From: Oreohelix idahoensis
Lineage: Eukaryota; Mollusca; Gastropoda; Stylommatophora; Oreohelicidae
Assembly: GCA_024509875.1 (NCBI GenBank)
Contig: JAMPIV010013759.1
Location: forward strand, 1 to 64,000
Length of the DNA: 64,000 nucleotides
Direction: 5' to 3'
Within the stretch, counting starts at the first letter, position 1. Each line of letters starts with the position of its first letter. The notes under the pieces were generated by a model. It searched no databases and was not told the DNA's origin. It saw only the letters and a list, made by a program, of their open reading frames with translations. Positions 1 through 11,039 of the stretch are shown here, in pieces. The translations under genes and the position numbers were made by a program.

Positions 1-808
1 GGGGTTTGAGGGTTTAATGGATGTGGGGGGGGGTTGTTTTGGGGGGGGTGGGGTTTGGGGGTTGGGTGAAGGGTGTGTGGGGGGGTGGGATGGGGATGGG
101 GATTTATGTGGGTTTGAAGTGTTTGGAGAATGAAGGTTATGTTGGGGGGGGGGGGGTTTGGTTGGGGGGATGGGGGGGGGGGAATTTATGGTATAGGTAT
201 AAGGTGTGGTGGGGTAGTGGTTTGTTTGTTGGAGGGTTGGGATGGGGGAGGGGGTTAATGGTTGGGTGGGGTTGTAGGGGGTGTTTGGTGGGATTGGTTG
301 AGGTATGGGGGAAGTTAGAGAGGTTAGATTGGGGGGGGGGGGGGGGGGGGAGATGGGGTTGTGTGGGGTTGGGATTGGTGGTGGGTTGGTGTTGGGTATG
401 AAGGAGGGGGGGATGGGTAAGGGGGGGGGGGTGGGGGGGGTGATGATAAGGGGATGTGGGGGGGAGGTTGAATGGGGAGGTATGATGTAGAAGGGGGAAT
501 GGGTGAGTGATGGGTGGGGGGAGAATGTGAAATGTGGGTTTTGGAGTGATTGGTGAAGGGAAGGAAGAATGATAGATTGTGTTGAGGTGGGGGAATGAGG
601 TGAGATTATGGTGGGAAAAGATGAGGGTTTGGTATTGGGGGGGGGTTTTTGTTATGGTTTGGGGTTGGGTTGGGGGGGTTGTGATGGTTAGGTGTTATGA
701 GAATTGTAGTGGTTGGATGGTGGTATTTGTAATTATGTGAGGGTTATTTTATTTTAATGGTGGTAAGATGGGGTAGTAGTATATTAGGTATATATGTGTG
801 TTTGAAGG
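1..808. other. C-free G/T-rich low-complexity block
   Basis: No cytosine occurs between position 1 and 808; the first C is at 809. The sequence is dominated by G runs with T and some A, then changes abruptly to ordinary four-base sequence that carries a LINE remnant. The open frames here are glycine/tryptophan/valine-rich and are composition artefacts. A real strand-asymmetric simple repeat is possible, but complete loss of one base over 808 nt with no repeat unit looks like a sequencing or assembly artefact at a read end. Confidence 0.8.
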
Positions 809-2275
809 CATTGTTTTTCTTTCCTCAAGCGTCTTTAGGGTCTTATAGAACAATTTCTGGTTTTCTTGTGCATCTTTTTCTAGCTTTTCTCCAAATTCTT
901 CCCGGGACTTCTGTTTTGCTGCTAGCACTTTGTTCTTTACTTCTGTTCTGAGTGTCACATATTCTCTATATTTTTCCATTTGTCCTGTTGTGTTTTTAGC
1001 TCCTAAGTATTGTTTCCATCCATTTTCTTCTCTCTTATTTTCTCTTTGACTTCCTCTGTCCACCAAGGTGTCCTCTTTCTCTTGTTCCCAAGTCGGACTT
1101 CAGCACATGCTTCTGCAGCAGCTGTCTTTAGGATGTCCTTGAATTTAAGCCAGGGGATTTCCAAGTCATCAGGTTGTTCTTCTGTGTTTCTCACCGCTGT
1201 AGCAATAAGCCCCTGATATCTGGTCTTAATTTCTGGCTCTCTCAGCTTGTAGGTCCTAATGCTCATTTCTCCTGCTTGTTTACTTGGTTTCTTGCGTGAT
1301 GTTGGGCAGTTCCTAGGCTGAGCAGCTTTTTCAATTGTTCTTTTGATTGTAAGCAGGTAGGGATCACTTCCAATCTCTGGCCCCCTCCAGACTCTAGCAT
1401 CATATATTTGAATGAGCTCCTCCTAACAATGGCATAGTCGATTACTTCTCATTCTTTGTTGGTTCACATCTAGTGTATGCATGTATGCGCTTATGGAGGA
1501 ACTTTATTTTTTGTAATGATCAGATTCTGCTCACTGCAGAATCTAAGGAGTAGCTTTCCATTGTCATTGAGAGTATCTTCTCCATATCTTCCGATAACTC
1601 CACCCCATCTAGCACGGTCATTTCCAACTCTGGCATTGAAATCTCCGAGCATGATAATTTCATCAAGGCAGTCATCCACTGTCCTTTGAAGCAGTTCGAA
1701 GAATTCCTTCTTGACCTCTACTCTCTCATCCTCATTTGGCCCATACACTATGACCAGGTTGGCTATGATTTCTCCTTCTTTTAGTTTTACAACCATAATG
1801 CGCTCCGAGACAAAGTTCCATCCCTTGATACTATCTTTCTGGTTGTTGGCCACAATGCAACCCACGCCCCCTTTAGCTCTTTCAGATGTGGGTACACCAT
1901 TGTATAGCAGCGTGTTGCCATTGAGATCCATGACTCCTCGTCTTTTTTTCTTTTTTTCCGTTATAGCTAGGATTTCTAATTTTGCTTTCCTCATCTCTTC
2001 TACCAGCACCTCTTCTTTCCCATTTATACTTTTTGTGTTCAAAGTTCCATAAGTTGTAGTCCGTAGTCCGTTCCAGTTCGTCGCCTTTAGAATCAGTCCG
2101 GTTTTCTCTCTTAAAGTTCTCATAATCAAAAGTTTAAAGCAAACAGGTGACTGGCCTGTTGTGCCTTTGCATGGTGGAGGGGCGGCCTCCTTACGGCCTC
2201 CATACAGGCCGCCCTCCTCCTTTTTCAGCCGGGCTTGGGACCGGCCTAGGCGGAATTTACAACCTGATAATACCC
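809..2275 (-). mobile_element. LINE remnant: AP endonuclease and linker, 3' truncated
   Basis: Reading the minus strand from about 2125 down to 1491, an open frame encodes an AP-endonuclease-like domain of a non-LTR retrotransposon. Visible motifs are VIVYGPNEDE, MLGDFNARVG and a following NDNGKLLLRFC; the usual N-terminal TWNVR is degraded to TNWNGLR. The linker between endonuclease and RT follows in shifted frames: about 1490-1267 (ARVWRGPEIGSDPYLL), 1266-1003 (TPWWTEEVKEKIREKK) and 1066-800 (SREEFGEKLEKDAQENQ). The RT itself is absent because the copy runs into the C-free block. A GC-rich stretch at 2150-2270 is probably its 5' leader. Several frame changes make it inactive. The element class is secure; the exact clade is not. 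Confidence 0.8.
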
Positions 2276-2387
2276 ATGAGAATGGCTGTTGCCACTTGTT
2301 TTTATGATTGGGAAAGATTATTGATATAGAGCATCGTGTAATTGATCTTTGCGAATATTTTGGGTAGTCAAGAAAGTTATAGTTCAT

Positions 2388-3539
2388 ACATGGATTCCAA
2401 CGACTGGTTAATTTGGGTCCACAATTATAGGCACATTTATTTACGTAAATAGACTTCCAAGTTCATGACAATATAATTCTATGCATCATATGAGTGAAAG
2501 CTCATACAGTCCTTCATAGAACGTCACATATCTGGAATATTTACTAGCGGTGCCATTATGGAATCACAGAAGTATCGGAAACCAGACATGGAGTTAACAT
2601 AATAAAATTGCTCCTGCAATAATTCCCTGTAAATAAATCTTCGAACTCAAATATTTATGTTCGGCATCTTCCTGAATATGTGTGGCGACCTTCGTAAAAC
2701 ATACAGCCACGTAGGGTAAATGGACAATCTTCAATTCTCAGGAACAACAGCTTCAACGTCCTCCCTGGACGGAATCTTACAATCAAAGGCCCCGGCTAAC
2801 GGTCTGCATAAATTATCGCAGCACCAAATCTACGTCATCATATCTAAGTGACGTCAGACTAACATCGCGTTCAATTATAAATTACAATTGTGCAAAATAC
2901 ATCATGTTGGGCACGAACCGAATTGTTAGCGCTTAGATTAACTGATAACAGAACTAACCGTGGTCAACATGTAAACTACATTATAAATCTTTCTTAACAA
3001 ATTCCTCCCCAGGTGGAGTGAAAAAAAAATCGGGAAGCAATTTTTTTTCAAAAGTATCACCAAAAAAATTACATTACCATCGTACCGAGATTTTAGACCT
3101 AAATCGGGGAAAAAATTATATAAACATCCAGATATGTTTATAATCATAAAATGTTAATGTCGTTATCTAAACTAATCATACGACAAACGTATGTCAAACC
3201 AATGTATACATTATTAACGTCACTACTAAGAAAATGTCGTCAATAGTCAACAAATGAGAGATAAGTCAATGATACTAAATAAGTATTAAGACAAATTAAT
3301 ATCTAAACATAGTGATGGTATAATCAATTACTATGCAATATTAATTAAATAAATTGAGAGAAGAATGTGGTAATTATATGACTAAGCAGAGAAGTTCAAT
3401 AATACATTTATATATTGTGCAAAATACATCAGGTTAGCCACGAACAGAATTGGAGAATCCTCATTAACAATAACATAACATGCCTTAGAAATTAGAATTT
3501 AATAGAAACTAACTAAGACTATCTCTTGATCCATAAACC
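2388..3539. other. non-coding AT-rich interval
   Basis: I see no gene here. A segment of about 40 bases around 2890-2930 (GTGCAAAATACATCATGTTG onward) recurs in diverged form at 3417-3455, so this is probably decayed repeat sequence. Confidence 0.5.
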
Positions 3540-4015
3540 TCTAGAAGCTGAGAGAAGATCACAACCTACCACTAAACGATGTCTCTTATCACGGCCTAGC
3601 ATTAAGCACTGTCTCAAATCACAACCCATTTCTAAATACTGTCACATATCACAACCTACATTTAGAAAATTTCACTGTTTACAACCTACCATTAAAAGCT
3701 GTCTCTAAATTACAATCTGTCACTAAAAGCTGTGTCTAGATCACAAACTACCATTAAACCCAGTCTCTTATCACAACCTACCACACAAAGTTGTGTCAAG
3801 ATCACAACCTTCAACTAAAACCTTTCTCTAAATTAAAACCTACAACTAAAAGCTGAGTCCAAATCACAATCTACCACTAAAAATGTCTCTTATTACAAAC
3901 TACTAGTAAAAGCTATAAGGTATTACAACCTATAACTACAAGCTGTCACTTATCACAACCGCCCACTAAAAGCTGTCACTTATCACAACCTACCACTGAA
4001 TGCTGTTTCTTGGTT
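3540..4015. repeat. degenerate ~30-bp minisatellite
   Basis: About fifteen imperfect copies of a unit close to ATCACAACCTACCACTAAAA followed by GCTGTCTCTT are arranged head to tail. Unit length wobbles between about 29 and 32 bases and most copies carry several substitutions. The short open frame across it is just repeat translation. Confidence 0.8.
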
Positions 4016-4216
4016 TCCTGCACACTTATCACAAACTGTGTGAGCAGTCTGGAGCAAAACGCCAGTATTTTCTCCGTCATTGCGGCTGATTCTGTGAATG
4101 TACTGAAACCAGCTCTGAAATAATCAAATTTTAAATAATAACAAATTTTAAATAATCAGCTAATGATGCAAACAGTCACGCAGTATTCTGTGAGTGTAAT
4201 GAAACCAGCACTGAAA

Positions 4217-4475
4217 TAAGGCTAGCGTAGTGGTTACAACACCGCTCTGGCGACCGGGTGATACAGGATCAAACCCGGGCGACGGCATTTGAGGATTTTT
4301 CGTCGACCGGGATTTGGACTGGATTAACTCGAGACCTGGCGAGTACATTTGAAGGAGTGTCGTCGACCAGGGACTGGCGGATCCTGAGCCGACCCAGCTG
4401 CAATGGGTACCTCCGAAATCGGCGAGTATTTGCCTGAATGGCGAGGGACACCTGTCTCTGTACAAGAAATAAAGG
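4217..4475 (+). mobile_element. tRNA-derived SINE
   Basis: The 5' end is tRNA-like, with an A-box-like TAGCGTAGTGGTTA at 4223-4236 and a B-box-like GGATCAAACCC at 4266-4276, spaced as in a type 2 RNA polymerase III promoter. A GC-richer, non-tRNA body of about 190 nt follows. It is too divergent in the stems to be a functional tRNA gene. The family was not identified, and it does not look like the SINE pair at 37.2 and 51.4 kb. Confidence 0.65.
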
Positions 4476-5723
4476 GATACTCACGTAAAATCAATGTCAG
4501 GTTAGACATAAAATAATAACCTGAGATTTCGCCTCGAGTATTAGCGGGCGAACGCAAAAAAAAAAGGCTGAAATAATCAACTGACCTCAACTTTTATATT
4601 AGGATAGATTATTAATGAGCTATTAGGACTTGCCGCACCAAAATCTTCTGATTTCTGTCGTCTAGCGTGCAGATGGACACGAATAGGCGGTTAAACTAGC
4701 CAGGGACAAAGGGGTTGGGAAACTATGCTTCCTGATGCTAACGGATAAAAGAGTTACAGTCTCTCGGTTGACGGGGAGGTTTCAGGCGCGAACGGACCTC
4801 AAAAGGTCATTCAGAGCAAGCCAGCGAACAGCAAAAAGCTTTTCGCCGACTTTCCTCGTCGATCTTAAAAAGCCGTAGGAGAAATAGCCGACCTACAATA
4901 TAGAATATGCTGTTGGCTAACGTAGAAGAAACGGAGAACGCGTGTGAGGGGCATCCTCCAAGGGCTATCTAAATTCGCGAAAATATGCTAAAATGACAAG
5001 AAAAGTAAAATAGTGCGGGGACAAAAACGAGGGTAGGAATTGCGCGTGAATTGACATGCCGGTGGAACAAACATATCAAATCAACTTACCAAAGCTATAG
5101 AGTGCATGATTTTTCTAAAGTAGATTTCCATAGCTCCTGGAGTGTCTTACGTTGTTGTAGGACGTGGTTATTGAGGACTGCTGTATGGTTTGCTATCATC
5201 TTGGCTTTTACTTTGATTGAGATGATTGCACCATTCAGCATCTCAACTAGTTATACTTAAATGTTACGCGTAAAGAACTTGATGACGCGTCAGGCATAGT
5301 AACAAAACAATATGCGTGCGGCTTTCGAGCCTTATGGACACATGTTCGAAAGTGTGGCATGGTCACTTACCTATGTATAAATCGGTATGCGTTTAGGCTT
5401 TAAGCCGATAGATTATGTTAAGCATTCTAAGTTTAGTATAACCACTTCATAGTGTTCATAAATATATGTGTCGAGTGACACTTTAGGTAAATTGGTCGAT
5501 AGCTTAAGAATTCTAAGTGTTGTATAGCCACTTCACAGTGTTGATAAACGTATGTGTCGTTGGACACTTCAATATGAATAAGCAGACAAGACCTGGGATT
5601 CCGTAAAAGTGATTAAGCGTTAATATTAAAACGCAGAGTTAATTTCGGTATTCGGGAGATACCAGAATTGCGGCTACTTGTGTATTTTTATTGAAGGCAA
5701 ATATACGGCTGATATAAGATGGT
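4476..5723. other. non-coding interval with a diverged duplication
   Basis: No gene is supported. A block at about 5410-5482 is repeated, diverged, at about 5499-5571: both contain GATAG, TTAAG, CCACTTCA and a GTGTCG-NNN-GACACTT core that can fold into a short hairpin. Confidence 0.5.
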
Positions 5724-6847
5724 GTGGCCGGGTAGGGAATTGGGTGTTGCTGTTTATATCGAGAGTGTTAGATGTAGAAAAACAGCCATAGTCTGCTTAT
5801 AGTTAGAAATTACTTCACTCACAGGTCCTTACAGGATCTTCCAGGTTCGGGGACTATTCCTCAAAATTTTATTGTATTGAGTTGAAGCAAGATCTGTAAG
5901 ACATGATAAGTTTTTATTCAGCAAGCCATTTTCCTTTTGCCTTATCGTATTCAATTATATGTGTAGCGAAAGTATTTAATAGACGAATATCCTTAATTTT
6001 TTGTCTCAACAACGTGGATTTTTTATTTCAACGATCGTAAACATATTTACATGATGGCATAAAAGATTTAGAGTTGTGCTTTATTTCGTGCATCCACAAA
6101 TGCCACATTGCTTTCATTAACATTAGCATGGGGAGTTTCATTATCAAGTGAAATCACCCTGCTTTTCAACTCTTAGCTACTTGTTCCTTCAACTAATAGC
6201 TTAGCGGTTAAATTGCATACTAGCAGTTCCCTCAGAGGGATTTGAAACATTCTCCTCATTTTCCTGAAGAGCTTCATTCTCTATCAAAAACTGTTTAGTG
6301 TTTTTTCTACCTAGGTGTTCAAAAGACTACATTCCTCATCAAAAGTATAACTTGCAAGCATTCATATATTACCTGTGTGCTGCGGGGGGCACAAGCTATC
6401 TTGCATCGACATGAAAATGTTTTAAGGTATTTCAAAAGGAAGAACTCTACTTATTGCTTTTCCTTGTGGGAAATTCAATTTTTGACACATTTCAAACACT
6501 AAAAACTAAATTCTGGGAACAACTTTCCTTAGAATAAATTGAAATTCTCAAAAATCTGCAGCATAAGAAAAATATGCGTCTGTCCTCTTAGACTTCCAAA
6601 AATCTGGCAAACTAACTTTTCAGCCGGGGACATTGACACGGCTTTCCTTCAGCTCAAAATCTAGGTCAGCGTTGCTTCCCCCCCTCATCCATCTCACGAT
6701 TGGATAAAAGAGTAATCCACGCTAACCTTCTCCATATGGTCTGTTCCTATAATAATTTATGATTAAATTTTAACTAACTTCTGTCAACTAAGCTATGGTC
6801 TGTATTTGTTATAAAGGAAAGTTCCTAAAATGACGCATTCCCTGTCA
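5724..6847. repeat. terminal direct repeat, left copy (LTR-like)
   Basis: This begins TGTGGCCGGGTAGGG and ends near GCATTCCCTGTCA. It matches 15363-16401 along its whole length in the same orientation. It is roughly 85 nt longer than the right copy because of dozens of one- and two-base insertions between about 5760 and 6660, whereas its last ~190 bases are essentially identical to the right copy. The preceding four bases ATGG match the four bases after the right copy, as expected for a target-site duplication. Confidence 0.7.
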
Positions 6848-8949
6848 CATATAGATCCCGGGGCTCCGCAAATCTATCCCGTAGGGAGACATTTGAGTAC
6901 TATCAATAACAAAAATTCATCCCCAAAAATTTTCTAAGTCCAAAAATATTTTTAAAAAAAAAATTTTTTTTTTCAAGTTCAAAAATTTTCTAAGTCCAAA
7001 AATATTTCTGAAAATTTAACGAAATTCCTACATCTGAACTCCTATGTCTATATGGGACTGTCGTCTATAAAGGGGCCTTATAGATGGACATCATCTCCAA
7101 AAATGCAAACTATCTTTCATATTTCAACCAAATTTACAAATTGGCAACACTGACCAACAAAATCTGCAAAACAATCATAAGGTCATCACCAAAAAAAATG
7201 TGACAAGTGGCAACACTGGGAAATGAAGAATAAAATATCTTATTTGCAGAATTTTGCTGCATTATCATAATCCATGACATTTCGTTCAAAAATATAGTTG
7301 ATTACCTTCTCCTAAATATGGTGGGGGTGTTATCTCTTTTCTTTTCCTGTTATTTGCTCCATATTAAAAGCCTGCAAGTACTTAAAAAAATTCTTTTTTC
7401 TTCCTGGCGTACTTATTTATTTTATTTTCCAAGTACTCTGCAATATTCCAAGAAATGTCCAAAATCTCTAATTCCTATGGTAATGGTAATCCACTTTCAT
7501 AAAATAGCCAATGTTTTCATGGGTACTCATCATTTTCTTTTGTCTCTAGTGAATGAGCTACTTGCTCATTATTACATGTGGAAAACATCTCTAAACATAA
7601 TATGCATATTTTATCAGACGATAATATAACCAGCATCATTTTTATAAACAATCATCTTTGTCACAATAAAAGCATTAAAACCTCATGGCTTATCCTTATT
7701 TATTTATCTGAATGTTTCCTGTTATTCACATTTTCTAAATGGTAAGTGTATAAATTCGTTCTAAGTCCGTCACTGTAGAAAATGTTCTATATTACATTTT
7801 TTTTTCTTCAAAATATGTGATGTTTGGCTCCAATATCCGTACGTCTGGTGGTGATCCTGTCCATTAGTCAGTTATTTCTAATCATTCCTTCTTTTCTGTC
7901 AACAAAGTATTTTTTTTTTCTGTTAACCCTTTCCTAGAAATATTATTTTATATATATATTTTTTCTTTTCAAAGATCTTCTTTGACTTGCCATACATCAA
8001 TTTTCAAACATCACATTATTCAGCAACCAACAGACGAATATGTTACACTATCATATTATGAAATATAAGGGAAAAAGGAAAATAATTAGTTTTCAAATCA
8101 TCATGAATTTTCTACGTTGGGTTTTGTATTACTTTATTTTCTCTGTTAAGACAACTCCTTATACTCTTAACAATATGTATCCATGTTGTCACTCTCAAGG
8201 CATCCTTGTATACAGTTTATATTTGTCTCCTTTTTTTTTCATAACATCCAATGTATCATTTATGGAGTGTTCCAATAATATTGTATCTATTCTAGTCTTC
8301 CCCCTTTATCTTTTGAGAATTCCTCCTTAGTAACTCCCTATGTACCTTATCTAGCAATACAATTTATCAAAAAATTTGTTCATCAAACAATTATTTAAAA
8401 TTGGAACAATTTTCAAACTGAATGTAAGAAACATTTTTGACAATATGAGATGAAAAATTATTTTTAAATCATCCAAAACTTTTATAAAGGTCATCACTCT
8501 TGGAATAAAAATGTTGACATAAAAGAAAAAATATTCAATTGATCGTGAGGAATCTACAATATTCTTATAAGATCACAAAGTTCCTGCCCACTCTTACTAT
8601 TATTTATCCATATACAATTTGGTTATCCTTGCACACAGTTGTACCATTTCCCCATTTTCTCTAATAAGTCCAATTCATCGCACATGTGCACCAATATTTA
8701 AAATGTGGATCCTTCCTATTCCTCTTATTCTGTACTGGAAATACATCCTTATTAATTGTCTATGTACTATATCTGCGAATATTTATCAACAGTATATCAA
8801 CTAATCATTTATGGAACCATTAACACAAATGTCTAGACTTTACCAAAACATGAGCAAAAACATGTCTTTTTACATATGTGCAAAATTTCGACACCAACTC
8901 TGCCTTCGCAGGTCGAAGGTTAGTCAGAGTTATGTGGTGCCTGTAACAT
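6848..8949. other. T/A-rich non-coding interval
   Basis: Strongly AT-rich sequence with poly-T and poly-A tracts, including an A-run/T-run inverted stretch near 6950-6975 and a repeated AAAATTTTCTAAGTCC phrase at about 6927 and 6983. Short open frames here show no domain or motif. Confidence 0.5.
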
Positions 8950-8957
8950 CCGCTGAC
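8950..8957. repeat. 8-bp target-site duplication of hAT element (left)
   Basis: CCGCTGAC immediately precedes the CAGAGCCGGATTAA terminus and is repeated exactly at 11032-11039. Confidence 0.9.
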
Positions 8958-11031
8958 CAGAGCCGGATTAACGTAGTAGCACAAGTAGCATATGCTACGG
9001 GCCCCGCGCTTTTAAAGGCCCCGCGCCAATAAATATGTACATAATTTTTTGGTCATCTTCTAATACGAGCGTTGATGGGAAGGAGCGAAGCTCCTGACCG
9101 GGTTGGAAGGAAAGTCCCCTGCCCCCCCCCCCCCCCCCCAACCTCGCAATGACATGTCATTGGGCCACAAGAGATGTAAAGCTCGAGTGCCGCTGGTTAG
9201 AGAGAAGAAAAAAAACGAGCGTTAAACCAATGATCTTGTGATTTATGCCATCTTTAGCGCCTTTTCATTTGGTGTCACGAAATTGTGAGAGAAAGAGCAT
9301 AAGAGGGTGACTTAGTGTGACTTCACTATTTTAATTTTAACTGTTTGCGGACGGAAGCCATTTAAGTGGCGTTGAAAATTTGGTCACGTTTGGACGGAAG
9401 CCACTTTTTTGGCTCTAGGCGACTGCCCCTCTAATTTTGTTTCGTTCTTTGTGAAATGAATTTGCATTAACAATAAAAACTAGAATTTAGGAAACGGAAA
9501 CTTCCTGTTTTAATTGAGGTATACGGCGTGCTCGCACTCTCTTTCGATCTTGATTAAAATTTCTTGATTTGTATGGTTAGAAAACTCAAAAAATGAGCAG
9601 TAGACACAGAGATATTTGACGTAATTATGCTTCTGGAAGTGAAAAACGTAAAGCGAAGGAAGAAAAACAGAAAGAAGTGATCAATTTTGTGATATCAAAA
9701 ACACGTAAGCTGACAGAATATTTTACAAATGTTCATGGGGTGGTAACTCCTAACGCTTGAAGCTGGAAGTACAGGAACAACTAGTACTAGTGCAGGCTGT
9801 GCAGCAGAAAACATACAGCAACACCCAGTATACACTGAGTCTGAATGTGAAAGAATAAGTGAAACGAAGAAGTACTCTAATGATATTGGTGACTGGCCGA
9901 ACAATATAGATGACTGTGAGCGTGAATATTGCCTATCCAAGGGAAGTGCAAAAAATGTCAAACATGTTGATAGTGCCTTCTCTTCATCCGTGCGATTGTA
10001 TGACACTGAAAAGAAAACTCGATACTGTCAGAAGTCTTATTTGCCACATATACATAAGCTTACAAACACGCATCATGCAAGAAGATGGTTAGGCTATTCA
10101 GAAAGTAAAGGGCGCCTATTCTGTTTCCCATGCAAGCTTATGAGTTCAGAATGTTCATCAAAGTTTACTGTGGAAGGGTTTAATGACTGGAAAAATGCAA
10201 GCAATCTATTGCGTCGACATGAAGAAAGCTCCTCACATAGACAAGCTTTAATTTCACTGTTGATGTCGTATAAAACAAAGGTCCCCCGTTTGTCGATTCC
10301 CCATCTTGTGAAACAAATGGACATTCAAGAAAAGTATTGGGACAAACTTCTAGAGCGAATAATTGAAGTTGTGAAGTTTTTAGCAGAACGAGGCCTTTCA
10401 TTTCGTGGCAAAGATGACATTGTTGGGTACCCTTATAACGGGAATTACTTAGGGTTATTAGAATTACTGGCCAAGTTTGACCCTTTTCTGACAGAGCATA
10501 TAAGTACTCATGCAAACAAAGGATTTGGACATACATCATATCTATCTAAAACAACGTGTGAGGAATTCATCAATCTGATTGGATCCAGCATACTGGATCA
10601 CATTCTCTGTGAAGTGAAGAAATACAAGTATTATTCCGTTTCATTGGATTCTACACCAGATATATCTAATATGGACCAGCTGACTTTGACTCTGCGCTAT
10701 GTTTTGCCATCTGGACCAGTTAAAAGATTTGTGACATTTTTGGATATGGAAGGCCATAGTGCTGAACAGCTTACTAAAAGTCTACTTAATTTTTTAAAGG
10801 CAAATGACATTGATATTAAAGACTGCCGTAGTCAAAGTTATGACAACGCCAGCAACACGAGTGGCAAATTTATAGGATTACAAGCACGAATTAATTGATA
10901 ATGATAATTACTATGCAAATTAAAATGTATGTGTTCAAATATGTTTGTGTTGTTTTATTGTTTTTTTTTTAAATATAGGGCCCCTTTCTTAACATATGCT
11001 ACAGGCCCCGCACTAGCTTAATCCGGCCCTG
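8958..11031 (+). mobile_element. hAT DNA transposon, complete ends, defective interior
   Basis: Termini are CAGAGCCGGATTAA at 8958 and its imperfect complement TTAATCCGGCCCTG ending at 11031. More GGCCCCGCGC-rich subterminal sequence is shared in inverted orientation. A perfect 8-bp TSD flanks it, the length expected for hAT. At 2074 bp it is short for an autonomous copy and its transposase lacks the C-terminal half, so it is an internally deleted copy needing help in trans. A poly-C run at 9121-9139 lies inside. Confidence 0.9.
9594..10898 (+). pseudogene. hAT transposase (TTF-type zinc finger / DUF4371-like), truncated
   Basis: This is the transposase of the surrounding element. The N-terminal basic stretch (from ATG 9594, GSEKRKAKEEKQKE) is interrupted by in-frame stops and a frame change. 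The readable frame from about 9897 onward contains the TTF/BED-like finger region (GRLFCFPCKL, then LRRHEESSSHRQ) and the start of the RNase H-like fold (YYSVSLDSTPDISNMDQLTL, with the D expected to be catalytic). It ends near SQSYDNASNTSGKFIGLQAR, just where family members continue for about 300 residues, including the hAT dimerisation domain. The missing half and the stops make it non-functional. Vertebrate ZMYM/ZNF862-type proteins derive from related transposases. Confidence 0.85.
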
Positions 11032-11039
11032 CCGCTGAC
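11032..11039. repeat. 8-bp target-site duplication of hAT element (right)
   Basis: CCGCTGAC follows the element terminus and matches 8950-8957 exactly. Confidence 0.9.

Noticed and set aside
21..490. Open frames in the G-rich start
   Set aside because: Gly/Trp/Val/Met-only composition caused by C-free sequence; no protein-like content.
1010..2329. Plus-strand ORFs over the first LINE
   Set aside because: Antisense shadows of the minus-strand endonuclease and linker.
4217..4290. tRNA gene
   Set aside because: A and B boxes are present but cloverleaf stems are not, and a non-tRNA body follows; it is a SINE head. The same applies to 37183-37260.
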